Assembly (NCBI RefSeq): GCF_025466085.1
Contig: NZ_JANLOD010000049.1
Span: forward strand, 310,001 to 374,000
Reading direction: 5' to 3'
Length of the DNA stretch: 64,000 nt
Origin: Pseudomonas sp. 14P_8.1_Bac3
GTDB taxonomy: Bacteria; Pseudomonadota; Gammaproteobacteria; Pseudomonadales; Pseudomonadaceae
How positions within the stretch are numbered: position 1 is the first letter of the stretch; the number at the start of each line of letters is the position of its first letter. The notes beneath the pieces are model-generated. The model did not search any database. It was not told the DNA's origin and saw nothing but the letters and a program-made list of their open reading frames with translations. Below, piece by piece: positions 44,601-53,402 of the stretch. A program made the translations under genes and the position numbers.

Positions 44601-45214
44601 TCGCTGACGTGCACAGTGGGCAACGTTGCCGTGTGCGGATCGGCGAGACCCTGTTGCACTTGCCCCGTTGCCACCTCCGCCAACCACTGCTGGCCTTGCT
44701 CGACCGTCAGCAAATGCTCACCACCGGTTGCGCCATTTACCGGCCCGAGGTCGACGAGCTGCATGAAATGCTCGCGTTCTTCCTGGCTGTCGAGCACCTG
44801 CGCGCATTTGGCCACGGTCCATTGCACCTCGGCGAAGGTCACGTACAGGGTGCTGCGCCTGGAAAATACCAGTGCCGGGCGCTCTTCGATGGGCGTGCGG
44901 CGATCGCCGCCGACCTGTTTGCCTTTGTGCAGCAAGGCATTGAGCAGGCCGTTGAGCACGCGGTATTCATGCAGGTCGCCGCTTACGCTGTCGATGATGT
45001 ACAGCCAGCCATCGCGCAGCAAACGAATGCCCAGGGGGCGAGTCGTCAGGGCATAGGGCAGTTTCAGCGCCGCACTCGGATCGAGTGGCGTTTCCACCAG
45101 GCCATAGCGCAACGGCAGCAGTTGCACATGGGTTTTGCGTAGCGGGCAGGCACCGAGTGAGCCGATGGCGGTTTTGGAAGCGGCGGCGGCCGCGAGGTTG
45201 GCAGGGTGGGTCAT
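41615..45214 (-). CDS. T6SS effector with VasX-type N-terminus (BTH_I2691-like), predicted pore-former
   Basis: The 1199-residue protein begins with the VasX N-region pattern: CPLRKTHVQLLPLRYGLVE (about 23-41) and LRDGWLYIIDSVSGDLHEY. The middle is a long helical region with a heptad-rich stretch (about 690-740). The C-terminal third has several hydrophobic segments: about 795-815 (LLVFLVQGVNLVLVI), 830-855, 880-900 (GLGVFTYGFGLISSVISL), 912-932 and 965-990 (VFFRFNLAGALFTVLEL). This resembles colicin-like T6SS effectors that depolarise target membranes. It overlaps the DUF4123 adaptor gene upstream by four bases. Confidence 0.82.
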   Translation of the reverse strand: MTHPANLAAAAASKTAIGSLGACPLRKTHVQLLPLRYGLVETPLDPSAALKLPYALTTRPLGIRLLRDGWLYIIDSVSGDLHEYRVLNGLLNALLHKGKQVGGDRRTPIEERPALVFSRRSTLYVTFAEVQWTVAKCAQVLDSQEEREHFMQLVDLGPVNGATGGEHLLTVEQGQQWLAEVATGQVQQGLADPHTATLPTVHVSDAPEHEREAYLWETPRRFREAHIGELLGQVRRPYQDDTLFLVVQDDLGVLRDLAHYQDIVVGWLDDWSNAGNHQRDYLLASYIESLSQLNAEDIDQLAKADDNPAVAALFADLEQLPEPDREHTRQALLDYLNKGGKVEPSGVAVPPELEASRASAVDRARELNRFDSLSPDFTAESRAIEDADRRYYTREHFQVAPAGFVNRHLHSLIDLGQGHNRRISEVLEGSSFSGKRGVNDLIDRPAMDEVLARHRDDLGRWNRLLDRITADRTMLVCAGRFHRSAWYYDAQDPAQRGQAFTTEYACLKDICRSDHASERLLGYLEQHPQLTRPLFYTLAHRLQLEKAAQYTAVFNAGMGLFNNLPHWLAELQKIEQPHLPALDSLPEITRSVADAAQHSFSPALNLGLSRALEGFDLMGEKVPDLDQLFRHLPKALPTRILDAAKTTGVTFTVASPAEHAALQSNLKEVLSGRSYLKTLTRERNRITHNKNRQGHRTARAVELQAEIDRVRGLLTLMEDRLAGALSPIAEVPDRSLRLSGAAPARAGLTLVFPPAQQMEVLSLLKQIRFGVEAVPNAKLIRSEGMGLLVFLVQGVNLVLVIKELTNQSKNKRTWAPLANALAATGATGFTAAQSLANTALQARSDELVAGLQHHALQHVHVQMGKMHVGLGVFTYGFGLISSVISLNTHQQNWQTAIRSGDHWAQGSAALTTLGAAGMATANAYGLNHTVRSAFKVLAAESEAARTSAWAAAGTRLSMVFFRFNLAGALFTVLELGGTWLFNRYNLSAHDKWLKTTPWSLDADSRGNHSLDAYQHHLSFLLDAPYVQLGPNEHDSWLKNLMLKARPSDIHLVLPRLSLSDFQPPLSGQPAHRLGIGAHRLTVPVQSRGLPKERKQVISYEVVDSLRIVQAAPDRLVLCLQYPLDLDAEFTPASETLELVVCVQTLNGNGAWVSRTEVIHLDPRGEGHFPVLPRQSGTEHPPMFLVETHLLEMADHAHQD

Positions 45215-46077
45215 GGGCGACTCCGGTGCATGGCCGCTAGACAGGCCCGATCAGCGGCGAGCGCCACACGCTCGGCGGGTGTTTGCAGGAAGGGGGTATG
45301 AATCAATTGGGTAATAGATCGGCGTTGTTCGGGCGCCGTGCCGTCCAGCCACGCCTGGAGGTTGGCGTAATAGAGCAACTCGGACTGGCTGCTCAATCCC
45401 AGGCCCTTGGCCTCGGTTGCCAGTTTTTCGAGGATTGGCCACCGTTCTGCAACGGTTTCGCCGTCATGACGTTCGGGGAAGTAGGTGAGCAGATGGGCAT
45501 CGAGTTCGAGCAATGCGCGGCGTCGATCAACGTTGTCCAGCGCGGCGTTCAGCTGAGGGCTCAAACGATAGGGCGTGAGCAGTTCCGGGCATTCCCGTAG
45601 TTGGGGTTGGTGAGGCTGCCATAGTGCGTTGACGTTGTCGGGTGTCACGACGCAGGAAACAGGGCCGAAAAGACGCTGATCGCCGCTGCCAAACAACGCC
45701 TGCGCCACCGCTGCATCGGCCAGACGCAGGACCACCGGCAAGCCTTCGGGCAACTCAACCGTCAGCAGCTTGCGCAGGTGTGCCGCGACGTCATGCACAG
45801 CCTTGTGACTGAACAGCAGCACCCCCCATTCTTCGTGCGCGTGTTGCAGGTAGAACTGAAAAATCGGTTCGTCAGGTATCTGAATCGGTACCAGCAGCGG
45901 CGAGATGTCACGCAGTGCATTGAATGGCGGACAGTCATACAGCGCGACGGTGCTTGTTCCAGGGCTGAGTGCTTTCAGGCGCTCAGGCAATTCGGTCACG
46001 GTGGTGCCGTCCAGCAACAGAAAGGCCTGCTGCTTGTTCCATGGCAGGTCATCGGGCAGGGAGGTCGAAAGATTCAT
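45211..46077 (-). CDS. DUF4123 T6SS effector adaptor/chaperone
   Basis: The 288-residue protein has a DUF4123 region (about 15-135) with QAFLLLDGTTVTELPERL and the Pro-rich segment LLVPIQIPDEPIFQFYL. The motif EEWGVLLFSHKAVHDVAAHL (about 86-105) is typical. DUF4123 proteins load a specific effector on to the matching VgrG and are encoded between the two, exactly as here. It overlaps vgrG and the effector gene by ATGA junctions. Confidence 0.85.
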   Translation of the reverse strand: MNLSTSLPDDLPWNKQQAFLLLDGTTVTELPERLKALSPGTSTVALYDCPPFNALRDISPLLVPIQIPDEPIFQFYLQHAHEEWGVLLFSHKAVHDVAAHLRKLLTVELPEGLPVVLRLADAAVAQALFGSGDQRLFGPVSCVVTPDNVNALWQPHQPQLRECPELLTPYRLSPQLNAALDNVDRRRALLELDAHLLTYFPERHDGETVAERWPILEKLATEAKGLGLSSQSELLYYANLQAWLDGTAPEQRRSITQLIHTPFLQTPAERVALAADRACLAAMHRSRP

Positions 46078-48071
46078 GCCGTGGCCTCACAGATCAGACA
46101 GCGCGAAGTGCGCGTTGAAAGCAATGCACGGCGCTGCTGCGCCGCATCGAAATCGACTTTCAGCAACGGCCGGTCGCCCGGCATCACAGGCTCCGCTCGC
46201 AGGTTCACGGGCGGGGAACCGCCCTGCAGAATCGGCACGCTGCTGAAAATGCCCTCGGGCCCCATCACCAGCCATTGCCCGCCACCCGCTAATCCCAGGT
46301 ACGTTCCACCCTCGAGGGTGATGGTTTGGAGGGCACTGAAGTGAAGCTGCTGAGAGGCACTGAGTCGTTGATTGGCAACGCTGATATGCCGATCGCCATG
46401 GACCCGCAGGTGATCATGCTGCTTGAGTTCGGTCAGGCGGTTGCCGTGGGTCACGTGGTGTTCTTCGCCGCGCAGGTCGTGGCTGGAGGTGTTGCCAACC
46501 ACGACGTTGCGTTGGTTGCCCACTTGAAGGTGTTCATCGTTCAGCACGTGCTGCCGGAAATCGCGCTGGGCACGCAGGGCAATTTCCTCGGCGCCCTTTC
46601 TGTCCTCGATGCGCAGTTCGTTGTAACCGCCACCGCCGGGGATGCTTTGGCTGCGAAAGACGCTGCGGGTTTTCTCGGCAGGCAAATCCAGCGGCAGCGG
46701 GGTCGAGGCGTTGGGCAAGCAGGCTATGACAACGGGCTTGTCCGGATCTCCATCGGTGAACCCGACCCACACTTCCATCCCGACACGCGGAATTTTCACG
46801 CTGCCGTAACGGTCATGTGCCCAGTCGGTGGCGACACGCAGCCAGCAACTTGAATGTTCGTCGTGCTGTCCGTTTCGGTCCCAGAACAGCCGCACTTTGA
46901 CTCGACCGAACTTGTCGCAATAAATCTCTTCGCCGGGAGGCCCCGTGACGACAGCAGGGTGGTTGCCCGTCATCCGCGGTTTTGGATGTTCGAGCGCCGG
47001 TCGAAACATCACATCCTGCGGTATCGCGACGAAGTGGTTGCGGTAGCCCTGGCTGAAACCCTCTTCAGCTGCGGCGGGGGGCATCTCCTCTTCGAGTACC
47101 TGGGGCTGCAAGCCGACATGTTCGACTGCCGTCAACAACCACAGGTCGTTGTGCTCGGCCCGCGGGTGCCCGGTCATTTCAAAAAAATGACCGCTGCGCA
47201 TCGCGCATTGGTCGCTGCGGCCCTTGGCAACCTCGCAATCGGCACGGTGCCTTTCCAGCGCCCGATTGGTCAGTTGCCTGCCATGGTCGCGATGGTTGAA
47301 TTGCCCCGGAAACGCATAATCCTCAAGGTGCGGCAGCAGCGGTTTTTTAGACTCGCAGTGGAGATGCACGCTCGGCTGTTCGAAATCGTAATCACGACGG
47401 CTGACGTGGGTCGGGCGGGTATGCAGTTGCAGCGTGAATTGGTCAACCACTGGTGCTTGCGCGACCATGCCGCTGGGTTGCCTGTACGCGGTTGACCGAT
47501 CGGGTCTGGAGAAGCTGGCTTGATCGTCGCCGAACACCAGCAGGTGCCCGCTGGTGCTGTGCTCGAAATGGAAGTGCAAGCCTTCTTCCTCGCACAACCG
47601 TTGAACAAAGTGCAAATCGGTTTCGTACTGAACACAGTACAACCGAGGCGGGTACTTGCCACTGAGCTGAAAGCGCCAGGTATCGGCGGGCAGGCCTTGA
47701 TCCTTTAGAACCCTGGCAATGATCTGCGGCACGCTCAGGTTCTGAAAAATACGCTGGTCGTGGCAATGGGCAAGGTAGGCGAGGTGCGGCACCAGCGTCA
47801 TCTGATAGCGAATCAGGCGCTTGCCTGAATCACCTTCGGCGATGTCATGGATCTGCCCGTGAATGCCCGAGCCGTCAGGTCCAAAGCGCAGGAAAGCGCA
47901 ACGATGATGTAGCGAATGAAGGTCGATGTCCCTGCGTTCGCTGACCAGTTCGAGCTTGACTTCATAGGGTTGATTGAGCGCTTCCTTGGCGCGGAATTCG
48001 ACTACCTGGAAGTCGGGGGGACAACCTTCGATGTCGAGGGTAAAAACGACGGGTTTAGGGGCGCTGAACAT
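46074..48071 (-). CDS. vgrG: Type VI secretion tip protein VgrG
   Basis: The 665-residue VgrG has the gp27-like part (about 1-370) and the gp5-OB domain, followed by a beta-helix needle (about 370-640). Recognisable segments are CVQYETDLHFVQRLCEEEGL, PFWDRNG-type KVRLFWDRNGQHDEHSSCWL, and WAHDRYGSVKIPRVGMEVWV. GDPDKPVVIACLPNA and repeats ending THGNRLTEL follow. It trimerises to form the tip of the injection needle. ATG 48071 has AAGGA at proper distance, unlike 48077. No structural T6SS genes are here, so this is an orphan vgrG effector island. Confidence 0.93.
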   Translation of the reverse strand: MFSAPKPVVFTLDIEGCPPDFQVVEFRAKEALNQPYEVKLELVSERRDIDLHSLHHRCAFLRFGPDGSGIHGQIHDIAEGDSGKRLIRYQMTLVPHLAYLAHCHDQRIFQNLSVPQIIARVLKDQGLPADTWRFQLSGKYPPRLYCVQYETDLHFVQRLCEEEGLHFHFEHSTSGHLLVFGDDQASFSRPDRSTAYRQPSGMVAQAPVVDQFTLQLHTRPTHVSRRDYDFEQPSVHLHCESKKPLLPHLEDYAFPGQFNHRDHGRQLTNRALERHRADCEVAKGRSDQCAMRSGHFFEMTGHPRAEHNDLWLLTAVEHVGLQPQVLEEEMPPAAAEEGFSQGYRNHFVAIPQDVMFRPALEHPKPRMTGNHPAVVTGPPGEEIYCDKFGRVKVRLFWDRNGQHDEHSSCWLRVATDWAHDRYGSVKIPRVGMEVWVGFTDGDPDKPVVIACLPNASTPLPLDLPAEKTRSVFRSQSIPGGGGYNELRIEDRKGAEEIALRAQRDFRQHVLNDEHLQVGNQRNVVVGNTSSHDLRGEEHHVTHGNRLTELKQHDHLRVHGDRHISVANQRLSASQQLHFSALQTITLEGGTYLGLAGGGQWLVMGPEGIFSSVPILQGGSPPVNLRAEPVMPGDRPLLKVDFDAAQQRRALLSTRTSRCLICEATA

Positions 48072-48207
48072 CCACATTTCCTTGTGTCTATTTCAAGACC
48101 AAAGACTTTGCGTGGATTTGCATGGCTACTGATGTCAGACAAGTCGATATCTGGCGTAGGACCGTTCCGGTAAAATGCACACCGCGAACGCGAGTGGAAT
48201 GCCTTCG

Positions 48208-48228
48208 TTACACGACGCATTTGTGTAA
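48208..48228. promoter_or_regulatory. Inverted repeat upstream of vgrG
   Basis: TTACAC (48208-48213) is mirrored by GTGTAA (48223-48228). It lies in the 228-base gap between the DHA2 exporter end and the vgrG start. Whether it is an operator or a weak stem-loop cannot be decided. No sigma-54 promoter was found in this gap. Confidence 0.3.
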
Positions 48229-48299
48229 GAACGGTCCGTCAGCGGGATACGTGATTGCACAATTTTTGAGGCAAAAACTGCAGGAAATAACAGCTTCGA

Positions 48300-49739
48300 T
48301 CAACTGCGTCTCAACACGCTTTCCCCGGCATCCTTCGGCAACCGAATGACATCGATCAATGCCAAAAAACCCAACACCGCCACCCCGACAAATGCAATCC
48401 GAAAATCACCCACCTGCGCCTGCAAATCATGCCCTTGCACCGACATCGACGCCCGCAACAACAACGCCGCAACCGTCACACCCATGCCCATGGCCAGTTG
48501 GAAAAACATGCTGAACAGCGCCGAGGCCTCGCTCATGCGCGCCTTCGGGACGTCGGCAAAGCCGATGGAGTTGTAGCAGGTGAATTGCATGGATCGCGAC
48601 AGGCCGCCAACGAACAGCACGGTGGCGATCAAGGCGAAGGGCGTGTCGGCGGTGAACAGCGCGCAGGCGAGGATGGACATCACGCCGATGACACCATTGA
48701 CCAGCAGGACGTTGCGAAAGCCGAAGCGTTGCATGATCGCTGTGGTGAACGGCTTCATCGCCAGGTTGCCGGCGAAGACCGCCAGCACCAACAGCCCGGC
48801 GTCGACGGGGGAAAGGCCGAAGCCGACCTGAAACAGCAGCGGCAGCAGGAACGGCAAGGCGCTGATGGCCAGGCGAAACAGCGAGCCGCCGAAAATGCTG
48901 ACGCGGAAGGTGTTGATGGCGACAGTGCCGAGGGGCAAGAGCGGGTGCGCGTGATGGCGGCAGTGGTGCACCGCCCATGCGCCGAGGATCACACCGGCGA
49001 GCACCAGCGCCAACCCTGCCAGCATGGCGTTGCCGTGTTGGCTACCCAGCCATTCGAGCCCGCCCAGAAGGCAGGCGCAGGCACCGGCCAGCAACGCGAA
49101 TCCTTTGCCGTCGAAGGGGCGAACGTTGTCCTCTCGTCCTTCGGGCACCAGCCACAGTGCAGCGATCAACGCCAGAACCCCGAGGGGAAGGTTGACGTAG
49201 AAGATCCAGGGCCATGATGCATGGGTGACGATCAGGCCGCCGACCACGGGCCCGAGAATCGGCGCGACCAGGCCGGGCCAGGTGATCACCGCGATCATCT
49301 TCACCAGGTCTTTTTTGTCGGTGTTGCGCAGCACGGCCAGGCGTCCCACCGGCACCATCAGCGCGCCGCCGATGCCTTGCAGCACACGGGCCAGGACAAA
49401 CAGCTCGATGTTCTGGCTGAGTCCGCACAGGAGCGAGGCGAGGGTGAACACGATGATGGCGCCGGCGAACACGCGGCGGGTGCCGAAACGGTCGGCGATC
49501 CAGCTCGACAGCGGAATGAAGATCGCCACCGCCAGGATATAGGCGGTGATGCCCACGTTCATGTCGACCGCGGTAATCCCGAATGCGCTGGCCATGGTCG
49601 GCAGCGCAGTGGCGATGACCGTCGCGTCGAGGTTTTCCATGAAGAAGGTCACCGCCACCACCAGGGCGATCAGGCGGGTTTGCAGGCTCAGGCCCGCTTC
49701 GGCGGTGGTGCCTGGATCTGGCGGGGCGGATGACTTCAC
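48300..49739 (-). CDS. MFS transporter, DHA2 (EmrB/QacA) family
   Basis: The 479-residue exporter has 12-14 membrane helices. Motif A-type SWIADRFGTRRVFAGAII (about 78-96) and motif C-type GLVAPILGPVVGGLIVTHAS (about 155-174) mark a DHA2 multidrug exporter. TFFMENLDATVIATALPTMA (about 35-55) is also typical. Substrate is unknown. It lies 131 bases downstream of an NCS1 permease gene on the same strand and may be the last gene of that unit. Confidence 0.88.
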   Translation of the reverse strand: MKSSAPPDPGTTAEAGLSLQTRLIALVVAVTFFMENLDATVIATALPTMASAFGITAVDMNVGITAYILAVAIFIPLSSWIADRFGTRRVFAGAIIVFTLASLLCGLSQNIELFVLARVLQGIGGALMVPVGRLAVLRNTDKKDLVKMIAVITWPGLVAPILGPVVGGLIVTHASWPWIFYVNLPLGVLALIAALWLVPEGREDNVRPFDGKGFALLAGACACLLGGLEWLGSQHGNAMLAGLALVLAGVILGAWAVHHCRHHAHPLLPLGTVAINTFRVSIFGGSLFRLAISALPFLLPLLFQVGFGLSPVDAGLLVLAVFAGNLAMKPFTTAIMQRFGFRNVLLVNGVIGVMSILACALFTADTPFALIATVLFVGGLSRSMQFTCYNSIGFADVPKARMSEASALFSMFFQLAMGMGVTVAALLLRASMSVQGHDLQAQVGDFRIAFVGVAVLGFLALIDVIRLPKDAGESVLRRS

Positions 49740-49870
49740 CGGTGCGTCCTTTTAGAGGTGGTAGGAACAGAAAATTCGTCATGAGTTTTACCATTCCCCG
49801 CCGCCTCAGTCTCGCTGTGTCGCACGACAGCGTCAGCGCCGATCTTGCATTGGCGCCGTGCATCGCGGAT

Positions 49871-51235
49871 TTACCGAGAGACCACGCTGGCCCGTGGCGC
49901 GCGCCTGCCCAGCCGCATCAGCCAGTAATAACTCAGCGCAGGCACCAGCAGGCCGACGATCCAGGCCAGGTCCACGCCGTCCAGCGCGCTGGCCACCGGG
50001 CCCACGTAAAGCGTGGTGTTCATGAACGGGATTTCCAGGGCGATTGCCATCAGGAAGCTGCCGCAGGCGATCCAGTTGATCCGCCCGTAGATCCCGTTCA
50101 GGTCGAAGATGTCATCGATGCGGTACTGGCCTTTGCGCAGGCAGTAGTAGTCCACCAGATTGATCGCCGTCCAGGGGATCAGGAAGTAGCTCATGAAGAA
50201 GATGAAGTTGAGGAAGAAGTTGATGAAGTCGTCCTGACTGATGGTGCACAACGCCGTGGCCAGCAGGCTGATCAGCAGCATGAACACACCCCGCACGCGT
50301 GGCGTGACCTTGAGTCGGGCGAAGGGCTCGATCACGGTGATGGTCGACATGAACGCGCCATACAGGTTGAAGACGTTGATCGACACCTGCCCATAGAGGA
50401 TGAACACGAACAGCAGCACCGCGCCGCTACCGAACAGCCGGGCCACATGGCCACCGACGTTGCTGGAAAAGTCGGCGATGCCGACGCTGAGGATCGCGCC
50501 GAGAATCATCATCCACGCGCCGCCGCTGACCGTGCCGGCGTAGCTGTACCAGAAAACTTTTGCGCTGGAGGTTGCGCTCGGCAGGTAGCGCGAGTAGTCA
50601 GCGACGTAAGGCGCATAGGACAGTTGCCAGGTGACCGCGATGCTCACCGCCACCAGAAACTTCGACAGCGAGAACCCCGTCGGCAACCATTGTTCGGCCG
50701 CGATCGGCAACTGCAATGCCAGCACTGTGGCGACGAAGAACACCCCCAACGACAGCAGCGACAGCCATTTCTGCACGCGGTGGATCAGCCGATAACCATA
50801 CAACGCAACGACGAAGCACAACGCGCCGATCAGGTAGACATTGCCTGTCGCCGGCAACGGGCTGACGGACGCCAGGGCCTGGGCGGCGAGCAAGGTGTTG
50901 CTGACGAAGAAGCCGAGGTAGATCAGCATCACGAACAACAATGGCAGCACCGCTCCGAGCACGCCAAACTGCGCGCGGCTCTGGATCATTTGCGGGATGC
51001 CGAGCTTCGGTCCCTGGGCGGAATGCGAGGCCATGAATATCGCCCCCAACAGCGAGCCGACCAGGATCGCCAGTGCGCTCCAGAACAGGTTGAGCCCCAT
51101 GACCACCGGTAACACGCCGGAGGCGATGGTGGTGATGTTCATGTTGGCGCCGAACCAGATGAAAAACAGCGAGCCGGGCTGGCCATGACGCTCGGCCTCA
51201 GGGATGAAATCGATGGTTCTTTTTTCGACGTGCAT
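49871..51235 (-). CDS. NCS1-family permease (cytosine/purine/hydantoin type)
   Basis: The 454-residue protein has about 12 membrane segments. NCS1 features are FIPEAERHGQPGSLFFIWFG at the N-terminus, QGPKLGIPQMIQSRAQFG (about 75-93), YAPYVADYSRYLPS (about 205-218) and NLVDYYCLRKGQYRI (about 365). It imports a nucleobase-like or related nitrogenous ring compound. The ATG at 51235 is nine bases from GGAG; a GTG at 51244 is less likely. It starts six bases after the isochorismatase stop, so they are co-transcribed. Confidence 0.88.
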   Translation of the reverse strand: MHVEKRTIDFIPEAERHGQPGSLFFIWFGANMNITTIASGVLPVVMGLNLFWSALAILVGSLLGAIFMASHSAQGPKLGIPQMIQSRAQFGVLGAVLPLLFVMLIYLGFFVSNTLLAAQALASVSPLPATGNVYLIGALCFVVALYGYRLIHRVQKWLSLLSLGVFFVATVLALQLPIAAEQWLPTGFSLSKFLVAVSIAVTWQLSYAPYVADYSRYLPSATSSAKVFWYSYAGTVSGGAWMMILGAILSVGIADFSSNVGGHVARLFGSGAVLLFVFILYGQVSINVFNLYGAFMSTITVIEPFARLKVTPRVRGVFMLLISLLATALCTISQDDFINFFLNFIFFMSYFLIPWTAINLVDYYCLRKGQYRIDDIFDLNGIYGRINWIACGSFLMAIALEIPFMNTTLYVGPVASALDGVDLAWIVGLLVPALSYYWLMRLGRRAPRASVVSR

Positions 51236-51240
51236 GGCGA

Positions 51241-51918
51241 TCACTCCTGAGTCCGGGCGAGGTGGGTCTGCAAGCGGGCGATGGTGCTTTCGAACTCATG
51301 GGGCTGATGGGCGAAGCAGTCCGGGCGGTCCGGGATCAGGCTCACGTAGTCGCGACCGTCGAGAGCGTGCACGCATTGGCTGCTGGTGAGGATTTCCAGC
51401 GAGTACACCCAGTTGGCCATGATCAGCAGCGCCGAATGATGGCCCGCCAGGGTGGTCGTGGTGCAAGCATCGCTGACCAGGCGGATGTGATAGCCCAAGG
51501 CGAACGCATCGAACACGCTGCTGAGGACGCAGACGTCGGTCAATACGCCGCTGATGATCAGCGTGTCGACGTTCAGGGCTTTGAGGCGGGTATCCAGGTC
51601 GGTGCCGTGGAAAGCGCTGTAGCGGCCTTTGTCCACGACCTGTTCGCCGGGCTGCGGCGCCAGGCGTTGGAGGATCTCCACCTGGCGGGTGCCGGCGCGG
51701 TAACTGCTCGGGCCACCGTCTGCGGCACGGGGTTCGCCGCGGGGCAGGTCGCTGCCGTCGGCCTGGTTAATATGACGGGTGAAGAAGATCGGGACCCGCT
51801 GGTTGCGGGCGGTGTCGAGCAGCGCCGCCGTGTTGGCGATGACGGCGTCGAAGTTTTCGAGGACGAAACCGTCCTCCTGTTGCATGTCGATGATCAACAG
51901 CGCGTTGTTATTGTTCAT
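51241..51918 (-). CDS. Isochorismatase-fold cysteine hydrolase (RutB/N-carbamoylsarcosine-amidase-like)
   Basis: The 225-residue enzyme has the full catalytic triad of the family: Asp in ALLIIDMQQEDGF, Lys in VVDKGRYSAFHGTDLD, and Cys in IISGVLTDVCVLSSVFDA (about 130). Such enzymes hydrolyse amides or ureido bonds, as RutB does in pyrimidine breakdown. It sits upstream of an NCS1 permease and downstream of an LLM monooxygenase, a Rut-like composition. Substrate is not determined. ATG 51918 follows CAGG. Confidence 0.88.
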   Translation of the reverse strand: MNNNNALLIIDMQQEDGFVLENFDAVIANTAALLDTARNQRVPIFFTRHINQADGSDLPRGEPRAADGGPSSYRAGTRQVEILQRLAPQPGEQVVDKGRYSAFHGTDLDTRLKALNVDTLIISGVLTDVCVLSSVFDAFALGYHIRLVSDACTTTTLAGHHSALLIMANWVYSLEILTSSQCVHALDGRDYVSLIPDRPDCFAHQPHEFESTIARLQTHLARTQE

Positions 51919-52008
51919 TGGGCAAACCTGATCATGAGCCGAAGCACAATGCACCGCATACGCCGCGCGATGGCGCGACGTAGCGTGCGTGAATGTCTGT
52001 TCGGGGGC

Positions 52009-52161
52009 TCAGTGAACTATTTGCCAGAAGCCGTTCTGCTTGGCGGAAACACTGGCGCGCAGGCGCTTGAAATGGATATGCGAAGCGGTCCATTCGCCGC
52101 GCAGATAGGACTGCTCGGCGCCGGAGGGCAGGGCGAGTGATGGGAGGCGACCGATCTGCAT
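52009..52161 (-). CDS. Possible 50-residue protein between hydrolase and LLM monooxygenase
   Basis: An ATG at 52161 opens a frame reading MQIGRLPSLALPSGAEQSYL, then RGEWTASHIHFKRLRAS, ending FWQIVH. An in-frame stop lies seven codons upstream, so it is not a longer gene's tail. No clear ribosome site is present. The 51919-52224 gap otherwise shows only a GC-rich inverted repeat at 52186-52212. The frame may be a real small protein or a relic; its coding look is moderate. Confidence 0.4.
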   Translation of the reverse strand: MQIGRLPSLALPSGAEQSYLRGEWTASHIHFKRLRASVSAKQNGFWQIVH

Positions 52162-52224
52162 GGGAATCGACCCTACACGTCAATCAGCCCCCCAGGCTTC
52201 GCGTCCGGGGGGCCGGTGGTGGAC

Positions 52225-53268
52225 TCAGCGGAACGCCGGGACCACGTGTTTGATAAACAGCTCCAGGGATTTTTTCTTCTCCGCGTGGGGCAGGCTGTTA
52301 TCGCACCAGAAGCTGAACTCGTCGACGCCCAGTTCCTGGTAATACTTGATGCGCGGAATGATTTCGTCCGGGGTGCCGATCATGGCGGTCTTGTGCAGGC
52401 TTTCCAGTTCGAATTCCGGGCGCGCGGCGAATTTCTCTTCCGGGCTCGGCGCGAGGAAGCCGTTGACCGGGGTTTCCTTGTTGCCGAACCAGGCATCGAA
52501 CGTGCGGTAGAACTTCGAGATAGCCTTGGCCCCGACTTTCCAGCCTTCGGGATCGCTGGCCTCGTGGACGTGGGTGTGGCGCAGCACCATCAGTTGTGGA
52601 CGCGGCACGTCCGGGTTGTTGTCCAGCGCGGTCTGGAACTTGTTCTTCAGGTCGAGGACTTCTTCGTCGCCCTTCATCAGTGGCGTGACCATCACGTTGC
52701 AGCCGTTGGCCACGGCGAAGTTGTGCGAGTCCGGATCGCGCGCGGCAATCCACATCGGCGGGTTCGGCTTCTGGATCGGTTTCGGCACGCTGGTGGACGT
52801 CGGGAATTTCCAGATCTCGCCGTTGTGGGCGTAATCGCCTTGCCACAACGCGCGGACCACCGGAACCATTTCGCGCAAGGCCTGACCGCCGGAAGAGGCG
52901 GGCATACCGCCAGCCATGCGGTCGAACTCGACCTGGTAAGCGCCACGGGCCAGACCGACTTCCATGCGGCCGTTGCTGATCACGTCCAGCAGCGCGCATT
53001 CACCGGCGACCCGCAGCGGGTGCCAGAACGGCGCGATGATGGTGCCAGCGCCAAGGTGAATGGTGGTGGTCTTCGCCGCCAGGTAGGCCAGCAGCGGCAT
53101 CGGGCTCGGCGATATGGTGTATTCCATGGCGTGGTGTTCGCCAATCCAGACCGTGCTGAACCCCCCGGCCTCGGCCATCAGGGTCAGTTCGGTCAGGTCT
53201 TCGAACAACTGACGGTGGCTGACGCTTTCGTCCCAGCGCTCCATGTGCACGAACAGGGAAAATTTCAT
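52225..53268 (-). CDS. LLM-class flavin-dependent monooxygenase
   Basis: The 347-residue luciferase-like enzyme begins MKFSLFVHMERW and has the TIM-barrel motifs STVWIGEHHAMEYTISPSP and LGAGTIIAPFWHPLRVAGEC (about 72-91). LDVISNGRMEVGLARGAY (about 94-111) is also typical. It uses reduced flavin and oxygen, so the flavin reductase encoded at 55605-56090 is the likely partner. It resembles RutA in class but not closely enough in motifs to call it that. It is divergent from a chemoreceptor across a region with the TGGTATACCATAATATGG operator. Confidence 0.87.
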   Translation of the reverse strand: MKFSLFVHMERWDESVSHRQLFEDLTELTLMAEAGGFSTVWIGEHHAMEYTISPSPMPLLAYLAAKTTTIHLGAGTIIAPFWHPLRVAGECALLDVISNGRMEVGLARGAYQVEFDRMAGGMPASSGGQALREMVPVVRALWQGDYAHNGEIWKFPTSTSVPKPIQKPNPPMWIAARDPDSHNFAVANGCNVMVTPLMKGDEEVLDLKNKFQTALDNNPDVPRPQLMVLRHTHVHEASDPEGWKVGAKAISKFYRTFDAWFGNKETPVNGFLAPSPEEKFAARPEFELESLHKTAMIGTPDEIIPRIKYYQELGVDEFSFWCDNSLPHAEKKKSLELFIKHVVPAFR

Positions 53269-53402
53269 GACGCTTACCTCGAATCTTTTGTGATTGGCCT
53301 GTCGACTGCGGGCCTGTTGCCTGGAATGAGCGCTGGCGCTCCCGGGGGTTCTCGCCGTTGTAGAGCGCGTCGCGGAGTACGGCTGGTCGGCTGATTGATT
53401 AT

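Noticed and set aside
40501..48071. A complete type VI secretion apparatus
   Set aside because: Only tip, adaptor, effector and membrane protein genes are present; no sheath, baseplate or ClpV genes are in the window.
52225..53268. Naming the LLM enzyme RutA
   Set aside because: Only class-level features match; the rest of the rut operon (RutC, RutD, RutE) is absent and the gene order differs.
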